Source of the DNA: Heligmosomoides polygyrus polygyrus
Lineage: Eukaryota > Nematoda > Chromadorea > Rhabditida > Heligmosomidae
DNA length: 64,000 bases
Assembly: GCA_947396885.1 (NCBI GenBank)
Contig: OX377203.1
Span: 5,704,001 to 5,768,000, forward strand
Direction of reading: 5' to 3'
This document shows, in pieces, positions 20,900-31,329 of the stretch (its first letter is position 1; every line of letters begins with the position of its first letter). The notes under the pieces are model-generated. The model was not told the DNA's origin, ran no database searches, and saw only the letters and a list, made by a program, of their open reading frames with translations. Made by a program: the position numbers and the translations under genes.

Positions 20900-22100
20900 T
20901 TTAACAGCATACTGTAAGCAAGCAGGCGACGTGAAACCAAGAAGAAGAACTCCTTCTTACCATAAATTGTACTTCCGGACGGTACAGCTAGGACTGAATA
21001 CTGGCACGAATACTAGCACCAGACGAGTTTTTAGTGACGACGATGGCGTTTGATGGGACTCCAGAATCGAACGTTCTTCACTCCAGAATCGTCCTCTGTC
21101 GTGACTTCCATTCCACTGCGCTCGGGAGGGGCTCTATGGGGTCTGGTGACAGAGCCGCTGATGGTAGAGGGATGTGCAGTGACGACTTGGGCGACGACGA
21201 CGACGACTCTCTGCTTAAAACAAAAGAAGGCGTGGTTTTGCATTAGTTCTGGGGGCACATATAGGGCATTAGAGGAGAGCAAACGACGAACATCGCTTCT
21301 TGCCTGCCTGCCTGCCGGCTGACTAGCTGGCCGGCTGGCTGGATGGATGGCAGGATGGCTCTGCAATCCAAGAAGACAGGGAGAGGCGCCAGTTTTAATG
21401 AGCTTCACTTGGTGGACAACAGATGCATGCTATGACTAGGAAAAACAGCTCCAAACTACTTTGGAACGACCGACGACGACCACGACGACGACGAAGACGA
21501 CGTTCTCTGCATCTCAAATTCGACGATGACGCACACATGACGGAGGCGACGACGAGTTGGAGAAGAAATGCAAGAAAATCAACGCCGATTAACGGCGACA
21601 ACAAGACAGATGAGCTCGGCGTCCACTGCTTCGGAGACCGTCTTCTGATGTTGGCGGCAAGGCGTTTTCCGCAGATGACGCATCGGAATAGGCTGTGGTC
21701 GTAGCCTCCTGAAGACGCCATGTGGCGTCCTTCGAACGAACACCGCAGTCGCGACGCCAATGTAACGTCAAGTTTGGACACGACACGTTTTGGAGAATTG
21801 GCTGTCGTGCACCCTCCCAACTAGGAAAGCACCAACCTTAGTTAGTGCCCTCATTTTGTTTAGAACTTCCCTCTTCGGGTTGCGCTTCGAACGCCTACCG
21901 TGTTAACGATCCCACAATAGGTGGACCTGGCCAATTACGACCGAGTAGGCGGAGCATAGCTCCCATTGGCTGATACGACTCAGCGGAGTTTGTCCGCAAT
22001 AACTGGCTTTATTTTTTTAAATAAATAGGGATGTGAAAGAATAAACTTGAAAATCCAGGACGATTTGAGAAGATTAGAACTGCCGGCTTGGTGAAATTCT
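20900..22100. other. Unassigned; possible but unsupported coding frames
   Basis: The minus-strand frame 21395-21820 (141 codons) contains FRCVICGKRL, a Cys pair in a zinc-finger-like spacing, but no partner His/Cys pair follows at a normal distance. CGACGA-rich stretches (21465-21510) give Arg-rich frames. TGCC/TGGC simple repeats lie at 21300-21350. I do not call a gene. Confidence 0.3.
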
Positions 22101-22102
22101 CG

Positions 22103-22190
22103 CACAAGTCGGTAATGTGGCCTACATAGAGAGGCTAAAGCGCGCGTAGCCACCAGGCCACCGTCTGGTAAGTATAAGAAAGCAGGATAA
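22103..22190. mobile_element. MITE family A, left end
   Basis: ACAAGTCGGTAATGTGGCCT followed by divergent sequence; the partner end is not clear. Confidence 0.4.
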
Positions 22191-22243
22191 ATAATCAATG
22201 ATGGCTAAGTGAGCCGAACAGGAACACAGTGAGAGAGAATTTC

Positions 22244-22414
22244 TGTACTTGTTGTTAATCTGGCCTACATAATTACGCGAAGACCACTTGGGCCGAATCG
22301 AAGATACGTTCCACCTAGCCGTGTAGCAATCGGTACTTTGATTCACTAAAACGTGTTGCGAAGCGCTCTGATTGGTTGGCACTTTCCCGCTTCCCCACGT
22401 AGGCCAAGCTAACT
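22244..22414. mobile_element. MITE family A
   Basis: Ends GTACTTGTTGTTAATCTGGC and CACGTAGGCCAAGCTAAC; interior CTGATTGGTTGGCACTTTCC. Confidence 0.6.
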
Positions 22415-22764
22415 TTCAGATTGTCGGTTAAAAATAACTGACCAATCGCAAGGTAGTAGGCGGAGCAAAGAATCACGCATGTTTCAACGGAATTTCTTGG
22501 GAACAGTCAATTATGTTTACTCACGTAAATATAACAGCTAACCATTCACAGCACAGTGGGTGGAGCAGAGGTTTTTCAGGGAAAGTTCGGTACTGTTGGA
22601 AAATTGTCCCTGGGCGTGTCCAAGCATTAGGTGCATGGGAGGGTCCAGAGAATGACACGCCCTTTTACAAACTCCGTCAAGGCAAGTGATTGGCTAGCCT
22701 TTAGCATGCTCCAGCGACTCGGGACACTTTAAAGGGACACTTCAGCGATTGTATCAAAAGCCAG

Positions 22765-22922
22765 ACTAGTCGTCAATGTGGCCTACGTTTGGATGCGGGA
22801 CGCATGAGAACAGACAAGCTGGAAAGAATAGGCGCTCTATTCACAAGGGGTTCTGATCGGCTGTGACTGGTTGTTGCGTTTTCCATCCGTCCGCTCGCAT
22901 GTAGGCCACATTCGCGACAAGT
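22765..22922. mobile_element. MITE family A, complete
   Basis: Ends ACTAGTCGTCAATGTGGCCT and GTAGGCCACATTCGCGACAA; interior contains GTGACTGGTTGTTGCG. Non-coding. Confidence 0.75.
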
Positions 22923-23163
22923 AATCCTAAAGCTCTATCACTGTATTGGTAGTAAGCCAATGGGGAACTTGACCGAGTATCCCGTGACGCTATTGGTTAG
23001 CTGTTTGCTCGTTAATGCGGAGGTGCTAGAAATACAGCCGGAAGTGGTCCAGCTTTATGAACGCTTAATGAAGACGTTGGATAATGGGTAGGAGACCTTC
23101 ACTCCATCAAAGGACCAGTATCTGACGTCATCCAACCCGCGTGGCCCTTATAAAAATGGGTAC

Positions 23164-23328
23164 ATGTTGCGAAGATGCGCCGCTGGGGTGCGGAAAGACT
23201 AGGTCATTGCTCTTACTCTAATCGCGGCAGCCAATCATGTGCCCTGTGCCGGTCCCTGATTGGCTGCCGTGGTTACGGTTGGAGCGACGACGCGTTCCCG
23301 CACCCGAGCGGCGCCTCCTTGTGACATA
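23164..23328. mobile_element. MITE family C, complete
   Basis: Ends ACATGTTGCGAAGATGCGCC and GGCGCCTCCTTGTGACAT. The inner foldback is made from CGGCAGCCAATCATGTGCCC and CCTGATTGGCTGCCGTGGTT. Confidence 0.75.
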
Positions 23329-23599
23329 TACCTAAAAAAGCTACCAGCGGTCAAAAACAGACAATGAAGGCATGGCGGGTCAGATAACTATCCTGCCACT
23401 GTGGACGCGGTCTTCTAGACGTGGAATTTGAGCGAGCCGACGTACTATAAACAAGAAGAAGCACGAAAAGAAGGCGGAACAAGAAGAATGGCGCCACATC
23501 TACATTAAATCAGAGAACCAGCCAATCACGAAGGGCGGCAGACGCCTAAATGGCCAGCTCGTGTGCGATTGGTGCTTCGACTGGCAGGCGTGGTCCCGC

Positions 23600-23700
23600 C
23601 TCTTCCATGTAGGCCTTATTAACGACATGTACCCACACTGTCCTCCATGTATGGTTCGGCGCTATCGCAGAAAGGTATGAACACTTTGTGTTGGGGTGAA
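23600..23700. mobile_element. MITE family A right end with array-type flank
   Basis: CATGTAGGCCTTATTAACGA is followed by TCGGCGCTATCGCAGAAAGG, which also follows each MITE in the 24.4-26.5 kb array. So the mobile or duplicated unit is larger than the MITE itself. Confidence 0.55.
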
Positions 23701-23841
23701 GGCGGACATAAGCCAATATAGGATAATAATAAGGCTAATGGGCTATTTCCAAGCAACCCATCATGGCTAATGGTTATAATCGCCAGCTAATGGGTAGGCA
23801 GTGTCCAAGTTCGTTTTCAGGACGTTCACATCTAGCGACTA

Positions 23842-24336
23842 ATGGCCCGTTCCACGACTCACTGTCGTGTGGAACTACTTAGCAGAGTAGTGATCTACAG
23901 ACCTGGACATGCCACGAATCCGTTTATTCAAGATATGCAAAGATATATTAAAATGCTGGGTTATCATCAATTTCTAGGAAAAAAATTGAAACGCACAGAT
24001 GGAAACAAGTTCGAGCAGAATACTAGATTCGAGATCCAGATGACGCTACTTCATAGTCTTCTGAAGATTCTAGAAGCTTCGGTGAGCGCAAAGAAAAATG
24101 ATCCGTGGTTATGGGACACGAGACACGGGACCAGTCGTCTTCGTCGTCGTCCTGACTCGGAACTCGACCAGCATCAGGTGGACGATGAAAAATGGCCCAT
24201 CAAGGGGCATGAAATATGCATCATCACCCAACGGCGACGACGACCAGGCTACGAACGACACCTGTCGCGAGGAGATCTGATGGCCTACCTTCGAAGAACG
24301 TCTACTGAGCTCTGCACTAGCACGAAACCCTATTAA
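23842..24336 (+). CDS. Longest plus-strand open frame, unknown
   Basis: 164 codons from ATG to TAA. The N-terminal part is mixed, the middle (about residues 50-80) could be helical, and the C-terminal part has an Arg-rich stretch (TSRLRRRPDSE, then RRRRPGYERH). No motif, signal peptide or membrane segment is recognised. A GAAGCTTCGGTGAGC sequence near 24082 would be a plausible splice donor, so the frame may not be used as read. It sits directly before a MITE array and may be chance. Confidence 0.2.
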   Translation: MARSTTHCRVELLSRVVIYRPGHATNPFIQDMQRYIKMLGYHQFLGKKLKRTDGNKFEQNTRFEIQMTLLHSLLKILEASVSAKKNDPWLWDTRHGTSRLRRRPDSELDQHQVDDEKWPIKGHEICIITQRRRRPGYERHLSRGDLMAYLRRTSTELCTSTKPY

Positions 24337-24419
24337 TCGTTCCAGAATTCCAAGAAGAGTACATGTGCACGGCTCACACTTCAGATCAAGAGACACAACC
24401 GCGTCGGGATTCGTTGCAC

Positions 24420-26495
24420 ATGGAACCGAAGATGGTTACCGAACAACAGCACATAGATGACCTGCCCGACCCCTTCTGCGACAAGACTTTCGGGTACATG
24501 TCGTTAACGTGGCCTACACGGCGTGGGGGAAGGACTTCCTAGACCAATTAGGACGCGTCGAAAAGACGTGCAGGTCGTCAGCGTTCATTGGCCGGCGCAT
24601 GTGCAGTCAGAGCTCCGATTTGCAGGCGCGTTCCCGCCTATTTCATGTAGGCCACAATAACGACTTGTACCGACCCTGCCCTGAATGCATGCTTCGGCAC
24701 CATCGCAGAAAGGTATGGCCATCCTCTGTGTAGGGTGAAGGTGAATTGCAAGAAGAGTAGGCGGAGAACAGCAGCATAGCATAGATCACCTGTTCGACTC
24801 CCTTCTGTGAAAAGGCTTTGGGCTACTTGTCGATAATGTGGCCTACATGGGCACGACATGATCTGCTAGACCAATCGGGACGCATTGAATGTGTGTCCCA
24901 CAGAGAGGACTCGTGCGTGAATGGTGGGTGAATGCCCTGAATGGCTAGCCCATGGTGGGTAAATGTCCCGAATGGCTAGCCCGTGCGCGGTGGGCAGGCG
25001 CATTCCCGCCTCCTCCACGTAGGCCACATTAGCGACTTGTACCGACACTGCCCTGAGTGCATGCTTCGGCACCGTCGCAAAAGGTATGGCCATCCTCTAT
25101 GTGGAGTGATGATGAAGTGAATTCCAAGAAGAGTAGGCGGAGAACAGCAGCATAGCATAGATCACCTGTTCGACTCCCTTCTGTGAAAAGGCTTTGGGCT
25201 ACTCGTCGATAATGTGGCCTACATGGGCACGATACGATCTACCAGACCATCGGGACGCATTGAATGTGTGTGCCACAAAGAGGACTCGTGTGTGAATGGT
25301 GGGTAAATGCCCTGAATGGCTAGCCCATGGTGGGTAAATGTCCCGAATGGCTAGCCCGTGCGCGGTGGGCAGGCGCATTCCCGCCTCCTCCACGTAGGCC
25401 ACATTAGCGACTTGTACCGACACTGCCCTGAGTGCATGCTTCGGCACCGTCGCAAAAGGTATGGCCATCCTCTATGTGGAGTGATGATGAAGTGAATTCC
25501 AAGAAGAGTAGGCGGAGAACAGCAGCATAGCATAGATCACCTGTTCGACTCCCTTCTGTGAAAAGGCTTTGGGCTACTTGTCGATAATGTGGCCTACATG
25601 GGCACGACATGATCTGCTAGACCAATCGGGACGCATTGAATGTGTGTCCCACAGAGAGGACTCGTGCGTGAATGGTGGGTGAATGCCCTGAATGGCTAGC
25701 CCATGGTGGGTAAATGTCCCGAATGGCTAGCCCGTGCGCGGTGGGCAGGCGCATTCCCGCCTCCTCCACGTAGGCCACATTAGCGACTTGTACCGACACT
25801 GCCCTGAGTGCATGCTTCGGCACCGTCGCAAAAGGTATGGCCATCCTCTATGTGGAGTGATGATGAAGTGAATTCCAAGAAGAGTAGGCGGAGAACAGCA
25901 GCATAGCATAGATCACCTGTTCGACTCCCTTCTGTGAAAAGGCTTTGGGCTACTCGTCGATAATGTGGCCTACATGGGCACGATACGATCTACCAGACCA
26001 ATCGGGACGCATTGAATGTGTGTGCTACAAAGAGGACTCGTATGCTCATGGCGGGTGAATGCCCTGAATGGCCGTCCCGGGTGCGGTGGGCAGGCGCATT
26101 CCCGCCTCCTCCATGTAGGCCACATTAGCGACTTGTACCGGTATTGCCCTGAGTGCATGCTTCGGCACCGTCGCAGAAAGGTATGGCCATCATCTGTGTA
26201 GGGTGAAGATGAAGTGAATTCCAAGAAGAGTAGGCGGGGAACAGCAGCATAGCATAAATCACCTGTTCGACTCCCTTCTGTGAAAAGGCTTTGGGCTACT
26301 TGTCGATAATGTGGTCTACATGGGCACGACACGATCTACCAGACCAATCGGGACGCATTGAATGTGTGTGCTACAAAGAGGACTCGTATGCTCATGGCGG
26401 GTGAATGCCCTGAATGGCCGTCCCGGGTGCGGTGGGCAGGCGCATTCCCGCCTCCTCCATGTAGGCCACATTAGCGACTTGTACCGGTATTGCTC
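24420..26495. repeat. Tandem array of a MITE-containing unit, about 376 bp
   Basis: Six units are marked by GAACAxCAGCAxAGC..GATxACCTG at 24439, 24766, 25142, 25518, 25894 and 26239 (spacings 327, 376, 376, 376, 345). Each unit contains one family A MITE (for example 24823-25042, ends ACTTGTCGATAATGTGGCCT and GTAGGCCACATTAGCGACTT) plus a flank with GCATGCTTCGGCACCxTCGC. Middle units also carry an internal duplication of about 34 bp (GAATGGCTAGCCC twice). Units 24766 and 25518 look identical to each other and differ from 25142 and 25894 at shared sites, which gives an A-B-A-B order. Repeated open frames here are by-products. Confidence 0.9.
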
Positions 26496-26747
26496 TCTAT
26501 AGAATGAAGACGCTAGATAAGAGCTGCACTATTTGCTCTTCAACCAAGAAACGTCATTCATCTCGTCGGACGCATCTTAAAAAGGCTACTAACGTCCACA
26601 AGTAGATATTGAAGGCTTGGTAGGTCGGATGACTATCCGACAGGTCATATATGAAGAGAGCACAAGCTTCGGAAGCGGAATATCCAAGGTTCGATCTCAT
26701 CACATAAAGAAATGGGCACATAAGAATAAAGAAGCACGAAAACCTTT

Positions 26748-26990
26748 CCCTTTTCGGGATGCGCCACGCACTGTACTCTTCCGGCATATCGTGGAGGCAG
26801 ATGGAAGGGGCCTGCATAATGAGTTGCAACAGCCAGATGGTTGAACAAGTTCATGTTTTACCCTTTCCTTACAACCCACAAGGATGGAAGGCGTCGTTAG
26901 CCTTGCTTGATGGGAGCTGAACCTTCCACAATCGATTCGGGGTGCACGTGAAATCATGCACCTCATCCGACTGCGCTACATGAGCTGCAA
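26748..26990 (-). mobile_element. Diverged SINE copy
   Basis: CGGGATGCGCCACGCACTGT at the 3' side and CTCATCCGACTGCGCTACAT at the head. The middle is weakly conserved. Confidence 0.6.
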
Positions 26991-26994
26991 ACGA

Positions 26995-27530
26995 GGAGCA
27001 AACATCAAGCATCCAGTTCTATTTGTTTTTAAGCTATTACATGCCATATTAGTCTGTTACGGTAGTCACGCTCGCTCAGCTTAGTCCTCTGCCCCTACGA
27101 CGTCACTTCGGCCCAAAATAAGAAGTTCGATGCACTCCAAAAACCAAAAAAGTCACACACATGGCGCACTCCACTGAATTGGCTGACGAGCTGGTCTCCA
27201 AGCTTTATTTCTGAGTAAACGCCACAACTGGACAACTACATACGATAAGGTTTCGGTGAGAAGGTGTACACTGGGACTGTTTACGGACTTCTGACAACTA
27301 GTTTATCAATTTTTGTAAACACTTCTGAAGCGTTTGACGTCTCCGTGTTCTAAAGTAAACAGAATAAGCTTCTGAGACACGTTCTGGAGAAAACTTTGTC
27401 TGGCTGCAAAGATGTCAAAGCGCCTTACCGTCTAAGTTCGTCGAAGAATTCACAAAGTCAGAAAGAAAGAAGAAAGAAGGGCTGCATAGACAGTGCGTCA
27501 TTTAGTTCCCAAGATGTGTTACTATTTGCA
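26995..27530. other. Unassigned
   Basis: No repeat, RNA or gene recognised in this span. Confidence 0.35.
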
Positions 27531-27548
27531 GCTAATTTTAAAATATTA

Positions 27549-27842
27549 AAGGATAAAGGATAAAGGACGGCGTTAGTCAATCCCTTCTGGGATGCGCCAG
27601 CGCATTCTACTTCTACGGGATGTCGTGGAGGCGACATGAATGCGTATTTGGCCATACAATGACTTGCGGTGGCCAGCCGATGAACAAGTCAGCGCTCTAT
27701 CCTTCCCAGACACGTCTGGTACCAATTCACCGACCCCGGAGGGATGGAAGGCTTGGTTGGCCTGGGCGGGAAATCCGAACCAGGAACCTGGTATCGGGTG
27801 CACGCGACAGTCGCGCCTCCTCCGACTGCGCTACACGCGCCC
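27549..27842 (-). mobile_element. Young, intact tRNA-derived SINE
   Basis: 294 bp flanked by a perfect 14-bp duplication, ATTTTAAAATATTA, at 27535-27548 and 27843-27856. The head (GGGCGCGTGTAGCGCAGTCG on the minus strand), the B-box-like GGTTCGGATTTCCC, the body and an AAAGGATAAAGGATAAAGG tail (plus-strand view) are all present. This is the reference copy for the family here. Length and AT-rich target fit LINE-mediated insertion. Confidence 0.92.
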
Positions 27843-28124
27843 ATTTTAAAATATTATAAATAATAAAGTTGTTTTTAAGTAAGGATTTAAAGCAGTGATC
27901 TACAAAAGTTCCATAACTCTTTCAGAGGTACTTTACGGGATGATTGCCAGCCCCTAGAGATCACAAAGGCTGCTCTGCGGGGCCTGCGCGATCGCTCGTT
28001 ACCTAGATCTGCTGATGGCATGGCGAAGACGAAAGAGCTAGCCTTCTGTGATTGGCCGAGGAGGTGGGCGTGGCCCCACTGACGCGGGTGCTGGTCATCA
28101 TCCCGGAAAGCACCGTTGTTTCAT

Positions 28125-28250
28125 GCAGATGCTCCTACCGTAACCGCGGCAGCCAATCGTGTGTCTTCCTGCCTGATTGGCCGCCGCCGTTACGGTAAGA
28201 GCAACGGCGCGTTCCCGCACCCCTTCGGTGCCTCTTCGCGACATGTACCA
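28125..28250. mobile_element. MITE family C
   Basis: Foldback of CGGCAGCCAATCGTGTG and CTGATTGGCCGCCG; right end GGTGCCTCTTCGCGACATGT; left end decayed. Confidence 0.65.
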
Positions 28251-28364
28251 TATCGCTCTACGTGTTCTTAGAATCAGCTCATCAGACAGATAAATTAGTG
28301 TTCCGATATGGTCCCAAGCAGGAGAAAGACAGGAGCTCTCCGAAGCACGAAACCGTTAAATTCC

Positions 28365-28432
28365 CCAGGGCGGAATCGAACCCTCGACTATTGATCGCGC
28401 ACCGAATCGATTAGACTGCGCATAGAATTGAT
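28365..28432 (-). pseudogene. tRNA-like sequence (second SINE family or tRNA relic)
   Basis: On the minus strand GCGCAGTCTAATCGATTCGG resembles an A box and D-arm, and GAGGGTTCGATTCCGCC is a textbook B box. A complete cloverleaf is not evident. It differs from the main SINE head, so it is a different tRNA-derived family or an old tRNA copy. Confidence 0.5.
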
Positions 28433-28487
28433 AATGATGGCTTCCGCGAGTAGCCGGCCTAGTGGTGACCACTTAAAAGGCTGAGTT

Positions 28488-28643
28488 CTGGTCGCGAATG
28501 TTAGCAGCACAGGGTCATGGGGACGTACAAGCCAATCGGACAGAATGAGCGTGCCAGTTAGAGGTGGTGAATGGTCGGTGCTCTGATTGGTTATGAATAG
28601 CTGATGTACTCTCGCTTCTAAGTGCTGCCCAAATTCTCGACAT
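28488..28643. mobile_element. MITE family B
   Basis: Ends CTGGTCGCGAATGTTAGCAG and AGTGCTGCCCAAATTCTCGA; interior CTGATTGGTTATGAATAGC. Confidence 0.7.
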
Positions 28644-28702
28644 AGAGCAAAAGTGGTATAGAAGCGTAGAAAACTAAGCGCAAAAGGAAGACGTCACTCC
28701 AT

Positions 28703-28800
28703 CTCCCTCCGGATGCGCCACGCATTCTTCTTCTACATGACGTCACGGAGGCGAATTGAAGGCGTATTTGACTTATTATCAACAATGTCTGCCGGTCGGC
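28703..28800 (-). mobile_element. SINE 3' fragment
   Basis: CGGATGCGCCACGCATTCTT, then CACGGAGGCGAATTGAAGGC; the head half is missing. Another core relic (GATGCGCCATGCATTCAAAT) lies at 28980. Confidence 0.55.
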
Positions 28801-29016
28801 CAGTGCAGCAAGTATGCGCACTCAAATACGTCCCATGGTTGAATGCATGGCCCATTCCGCAAAGGGATAGATCACTGCCAGTGTTACCATTTATACAGGT
28901 TAGCAATGCAGTGCCATATAATAGTTGATTTTTCGCCCGTGCTCTAGAAACTTCGAAGCGAAACCCAATGCAATGAAAGATGCGCCATGCATTCAAATTC
29001 TAGTAAACATCCAGTT

Positions 29017-29213
29017 CTAGCCGCGAATGTGGGCAACATGAGAAAGCGAGAGTTCGCCAGCCGATTGGAGCGCACACCGAATGAACATGCCAGTCAGAGA
29101 GGGTTTGTACAATCGGTGAGCTGATTGGCCAATGCGTACTCAGTCAGTGCCCCTGATTGGTAATGATAAGCTGGCACGCTCGCAACTCCCAGTGCTGCCC
29201 ACATTCGCGACAT
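29017..29213. mobile_element. MITE family B, complete
   Basis: Ends CTAGCCGCGAATGTGGGCAA and TGCTGCCCACATTCGCGACA; interior GAGCTGATTGGCCAATGC and CTGATTGGTAATG. Confidence 0.75.
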
Positions 29214-29472
29214 GAACTTGATGATCATGTGAAAGTTGAGATGGATTAAGCAATTGTTCAAAGACCGTGAAGACAGCTACTGATCTACCAGTGCAAACCA
29301 TATGAATCGATTAATGCCATGAGATTGCCCAACAAAAATCGATACTTATCTTCTGCCCAAGTCGTTCTGCCACTGCTGTCGCGCGCGGACTATGGACATG
29401 TACTATTATTGGATAATCCGTCCACCATCTTATTGAAGACCAATGAAGGACAGGCGACAAGCAACACTGTCT

Positions 29473-29512
29473 GGATGCGCCATGCCTTCTACATTTACAG
29501 GATAATGCGCAG
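29473..29512 (-). mobile_element. SINE 3' core relic
   Basis: TGGATGCGCCATGCCTTCTA is followed by a weak match to the SINE body. Confidence 0.4.
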
Positions 29513-30366
29513 GCTTTCCAAGTATGGAACGACATACCAAAGCTAATGGACAGAAGAGAGAGTGGTCAACTCTACAACAGAATATGGTAAACTGTGCGTC
29601 GCCTCTTGCCACTACCACAGATCGACTAAAATGAACGGCTTCTATCGAGTAGATCACAGCTACGTTTAAATTAATTGAAAAATAGGCTAAAAATTCATAA
29701 TTTCTGTACGAATGGGCATCTCCATCCGCTGGAGTAACATCGCCAGATGACCTATCCATTAGCTAAATGGAGGCGTATACGCGTCAAGGGTGGAGGAAGA
29801 GACACATCGCCGGCTATTCCTTACGAAATTAGCGCCACGAAGGGTTTGGAAAACAAGCCAGCTTCCCGAGAGCAACGGAGCCCGTGCTGGCTGAGCTGGA
29901 GCGAAAAAAATCTCAAAAATTGACTTAAAACCAGTAGAATCTGACGGCCAGAACTTCAAGGAGCTGTAGAGAGTAGTAGAAGAGCTCGGTCAGTGTATGC
30001 AGAATACGTCGACACAGACACCTCTACCTCTCTCTCTCTCGCTCGGCTCGTCCTCGTGGCTCAAGCTTCTCATGAATAATTTACATTGTATTAGGACGGA
30101 CGCCGCCAACGACAACGAGCCCATCGAGCGAAGGATTCCTTCTGACGACGAAAAAACGGGAAAATGAAAGAAAAATTTTCGGCAAAACCCACGATCTCCA
30201 AGTGCAATGGTGCCCTCGAATCGCAATACAACGGTTAAAAGGGGGGTTAAGCCAATACGACGTCTAAACCACCGCCTGATACGTGCGTGCGGACGCGTTG
30301 CGTGTCCATCCGGTAAGAAAACAGTACAAGGGAAAACAAGCGTAGCTTGACTATCGCGTCCGTCAG

Positions 30367-30507
30367 GGGCCGTATGATATTCTCTCCCCAACCGTCCCCG
30401 GCCGGGTATGAGGCGGTCTCCGCCCACATCTCCGGTATGCACATCATGCGCCATCGATTTTTCCCGCCGTCCCCGTCCCCGAGTCGGGCGAGAATAGCAT
30501 ACGGCCC
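30367..30507. mobile_element. MITE with GGGCCGTATG ends
   Basis: 141 bp; ends GGGCCGTATGATATTCTC and GAGAATAGCATACGGCCC, flanked by CAG on both sides (30364-30366 and 30508-30510). The interior is GC-rich. Confidence 0.7.
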
Positions 30508-30555
30508 CAGAAGGCCGTGAAGACGCAACGCGACCGCGACGCGTGACAGCGAATA

Positions 30556-30826
30556 GGGGTCGTTTAGGCCCCGTTTATACTTCGTCGCGGCGCGACGCGA
30601 TGGTCACGCAATAAGGCCGAATTGATCGATCGCGTCGCACAATCAATATGGCCAATATACATGGCGTCGCGTCGCGCCGCGACGAAGTATAAACGGGGCC
30701 TTAGTGTGCACGCGACGCGCGACGCGATGCACGTATAGTGGCCAAATTGATCGAGCGACGCGATTAATCAATTCGGCCACTACACATGGTATCGCGTCGC
30801 GCATCGCGCGCACACCAAACGACCCC
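30556..30826. mobile_element. Outer CpG-rich MITE, split by another MITE
   Basis: Ends GGGGTCGTTTA..GTGTGCxCGCGA and TCGCGCGCACACCAAACGAC+CCC, with ATA on both outer sides (30553-30555 and 30827-30829). The left end is interrupted by the 134-bp element at 30567-30700. Removing that element with one TTA rejoins the left arm. Confidence 0.75.
30567..30700. mobile_element. PIF/Harbinger-like MITE, GGCCCCGTTTATACTTC ends
   Basis: 134-bp near-palindrome with TTA duplicated at 30564-30566 and 30701-30703. Arms are built of CGACGCGA words, and the centre holds ATTGATCGATCG. A 3-bp TTA target fits PIF/Harbinger. Inserted into the outer MITE. Confidence 0.8.
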
Positions 30827-30829
30827 ATA

Positions 30830-30950
30830 CCCACATAGACCTCGACGCCGAGCGACGCGACGCCATGTATGGTGGCCATATTGATTGAGCGGCGCGAACG
30901 ATCAATTCAGCTACTTTACGTGCCGTCGCGTCGGAAGTATAAACGGGGCC
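30830..30950. mobile_element. Related CpG-rich MITE, left end decayed
   Basis: Right end GTCGGAAGTATAAACGGGGC+C; the left part GACGCCGAGCGACGCGACG matches the copy at 33960. It adjoins the nested pair directly. Confidence 0.6.
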
Positions 30951-31329
30951 ATAGTCAGACATCCGTAGTTGTGAACACAGGAAAAGATGGCCGAGAGCTG
31001 TCCTAAACATCGCCGGCATTTCAGCGCGGCACTCCTGCTCCGGCTTCGACGAAATTTGAGCATGCATTTTCCGATTTTGAGCCATTTCAAAGTCACCACC
31101 TAACACGGATAGTTCAACCGCTGACGAAGTTCCGATCACCTACCGGTGAAATTTCGCTGGCGGGTGTATGATTGGGATGCGCCTTTGTTTCCCTTCAGAG
31201 GTTATCCACTCCAGCCAGTCAGTCGGCCTTGAGCAAAATAAATACAAAAAAATAAAATAAATAAACGAAGAAAGAAATAATACAAATAAATAATACAAGC
31301 AAATTGTAAAAAATGTACATCTAACATTA

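Noticed and set aside
21395..21820. FRCVICGKRL as a zinc finger
   Set aside because: Only one Cys pair is present; no second pair of Cys or His at a plausible distance, and the frame becomes Arg-rich simple sequence.
24866..25909. Repeated 60-75-codon frames (MLCCCSPPTLL and MAIPFATVPKHAL)
   Set aside because: They repeat with the 376-bp period and are by-products of the tandem MITE array.
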